A stretch of 7,086 bases of DNA from Aquifex sp. Lineage in GTDB: Bacteria > Aquificota > Aquificia > Aquificales > Aquificaceae. The stretch covers positions 1 through 7,086 of the forward strand of contig WFPV01000106.1 of the NCBI GenBank assembly GCA_015487405.1. Direction: 5' to 3'. The position numbers and the translations under genes are program-made. The notes under the pieces were generated by a model. That model was given only the letters and a program-made list of their open reading frames with translations, had not been told where the DNA came from and ran no database searches. Positions 5,605 through 7,086 of the stretch are shown piece by piece. How positions within the stretch are numbered: position 1 is the first letter of the stretch; each line of letters starts with the position of its first letter.

Positions 5605-7062
5605 ATGGGATACCCTTACAGAGACCTGCACGACTTTGTGAAGGACTTGAAAAAGAGTGGTGAGCTTGCGGTAATAAAGGAGGAGCTCTCCCCCATATTG
5701 GAGATAACGGAGGTCACGGACAGAGTCTGTAAGATGCCCGGGGGAGGGAAAGCCCTCTTCTTTGAAAATCCCAAAGGCTACAACATTCCCGTAATAACGA
5801 ACCTCTACGGCTCTCCGAGCCGTATCAAGAAAGCCTTAGGCTACGAAAACTTAGAAGATATAGGCTGGAAGCTCTACAAAATCTTAAGACCGGAGGTTCC
5901 TAAGACCTTTTTAGATAAATTAAAGAAACTCCCGGAGCTGAAAAAGCTCAACGACGCTATTCCCAAACTCGTAAAGAAGGGGAAGGTTCAGGAGGTAGTA
6001 ATAAAGGAGCCTAACTTAGAGGAGCTTCCCATCCTAAAGTGCTGGCCCAAGGACGGGGGAAGATACATTACCTTTGGTCAGGTTATAACTCAGGACCCCG
6101 AAAGCGGCATAAGGAACGTGGGACTCTACAGACTCCAGGTTCTTGACAAAGACAAGCTCGCCGTTCACTGGCAGATACACAAAGACGGAAACCACCACTA
6201 CTGGAAGGCGAAAAGGCTCGGAAAGAGATTGGAGGTTGCGATAGCAATAGGAGGAGAGCCTCCTCTCCCTTACGTCGCTTCCGCTCCCCTCCCGCCCGAG
6301 GTGGACGAATACCTCTTTGCGGGCATAATTATGGAGAAACCCGTTGAACTCGTTAAGGGAATAACCGTTGATTTAGAGTATCCCGCGAACGCGGAGATTG
6401 TTATAGAGGGATACGTTGACCCTGAGGAGCCCCTTGTGAACGAGGGACCCTTCGGAGACCATACGGGATTCTACACTCCCGTTGACAAGTATCCCATGAT
6501 GCACGTAACCGCCATAGTTATGCGTAAAGACCCCTACTACCTTACCACCATAGTGGGAAGACCTCCCCAGGAGGATAAATACCTCGGCTGGGCTACCGAG
6601 AGGATATTCCTCCCCCTAATAAAGTTCAATCTCCCAGAGGTGGTGGACTACCACCTTCCCGCGGAAGGCTGTTTCCATAACTTCTGCTTTGTCTCCATAA
6701 AAAAGAGGTATCCCGGGCACGCCTTTAAGGTGGCTTACGCTCTCCTTGGGCTTGGACTGATGTCCTTAGAAAAGCACATCGTCGTCTTTGACGAATGGAT
6801 AAATGTTCAAGACATAGGGGAGGTTCTCTGGGCTTGGGGTAACAACGTGGACCCTCAGAGGGACGTTCTCATCCTAAAAGGTCCCATAGACGTTTTAGAC
6901 CATGCAACCAACGAGGTGGGTTTCGGTGGTAAGATGATTATTGACGCTACCACCAAGTGGAGGGAGGAGGGCTACACGCGGAAGTGGCCCGAGGTGATAG
7001 AGATGTCTCCCGAAGTTAAAAAGAGGATCGATGAAATATGGGACAGGCTTGGGATAACTTGA
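5605..7062 (+). CDS. ubiD: UbiD-family prenylated-FMN-dependent decarboxylase, probably for quinone synthesis
   Basis: A cytosolic reversible decarboxylase of aromatic or unsaturated acids that uses prenylated FMN (made by UbiX) plus Mn2+ and K+. The 485 residues match the family length (E. coli UbiD is 497). Segments seen: N-terminal 'YRDLHDFVKDLKKSGEL' (5-21); 'RNVGLYRLQV' (170-179) with N171 as likely metal ligand and R176 as the catalytic Arg; 'HWQIHKDG' (188-195), probable metal ligand H192; 'PPEVDEYLFAG' (230-240); 'NEGPFGDHTGFYTP' (279-292) with E280 and D285 completing the R-E-D/E active-site set. The canonical residues are therefore present. Substrate is not readable from sequence: 3-octaprenyl-4-hydroxybenzoate (ubiquinone) is the classic one, but in menaquinone-type organisms a futalosine-pathway naphthoate step (MqnL-like) is more plausible. 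No ubiX lies in the window. ATG 5605 is 2 nt after the valS stop, without a clear ribosome binding site, pointing to co-transcription with valS. Confidence 0.93.
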   Translation: MGYPYRDLHDFVKDLKKSGELAVIKEELSPILEITEVTDRVCKMPGGGKALFFENPKGYNIPVITNLYGSPSRIKKALGYENLEDIGWKLYKILRPEVPKTFLDKLKKLPELKKLNDAIPKLVKKGKVQEVVIKEPNLEELPILKCWPKDGGRYITFGQVITQDPESGIRNVGLYRLQVLDKDKLAVHWQIHKDGNHHYWKAKRLGKRLEVAIAIGGEPPLPYVASAPLPPEVDEYLFAGIIMEKPVELVKGITVDLEYPANAEIVIEGYVDPEEPLVNEGPFGDHTGFYTPVDKYPMMHVTAIVMRKDPYYLTTIVGRPPQEDKYLGWATERIFLPLIKFNLPEVVDYHLPAEGCFHNFCFVSIKKRYPGHAFKVAYALLGLGLMSLEKHIVVFDEWINVQDIGEVLWAWGNNVDPQRDVLILKGPIDVLDHATNEVGFGGKMIIDATTKWREEGYTRKWPEVIEMSPEVKKRIDEIWDRLGIT

Positions 7063-7086
7063 AATACTCTTACAAATCTATAAAAG

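Noticed and set aside
7063..7086. Start of a following gene or promoter after ubiD
   Set aside because: Only 24 nt remain; a CTATAAAAG at the very end is -10-like, but cannot be judged without the next sequence.

Overview
The window looks like chromosomal DNA from a thermophilic or hyperthermophilic bacterium of the Aquifex type (Aquificota). This is inferred from three things: proteins very rich in Lys, Glu and Ile; heavy use of AGA/AGG arginine, ATA isoleucine and GGA glycine codons; and tight packing of functionally unrelated genes, with the tryptophan gene trpA separated from any other trp gene visible here. The species assignment is recognition, not proof.

All six genes read on the + strand. 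Positions 1-215 hold the last 70 codons of trpA (tryptophan synthase alpha chain). It overlaps by 13 nt a small [2Fe-2S] ferredoxin gene (203-493), which overlaps by 4 nt (GTGA) an RsuA-type rRNA pseudouridine synthase gene (490-1197). After a 34-nt gap containing a short GC-rich hairpin comes an ABC-transporter ATPase of the MlaF/Ttg2A type (1232-1993). A 96-nt AT-rich gap then leads to a very long valyl-tRNA synthetase gene (valS, 2090-5602), followed 2 nt later by a UbiD-family prenylated-FMN decarboxylase gene (5605-7062). The last 24 nt hold no recognisable feature. No RNA genes, mobile elements, CRISPR arrays or significant repeats were seen.

Functionally this is a housekeeping mosaic: amino acid synthesis, electron transfer, rRNA modification, envelope lipid transport, tRNA charging and probably quinone synthesis. 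The layout suggests co-transcription of trpA-fdx-rsuA and of valS-ubiD, with mlaF between them.

The most notable item is the ValRS. At 1170 residues it is about 260 longer than ordinary bacterial ValRS. The excess lies in two segments inside the CP1 region: about 159 residues between the editing domain and the conserved tryptophan/WWGHRIP segment, and about 100 residues that split the two CxxC halves of a zinc knuckle. Neither segment was recognised as a known domain. A second general observation is that none of the five start codons in the window has a well-placed Shine-Dalgarno sequence. No new defence system or mobile system is evident.
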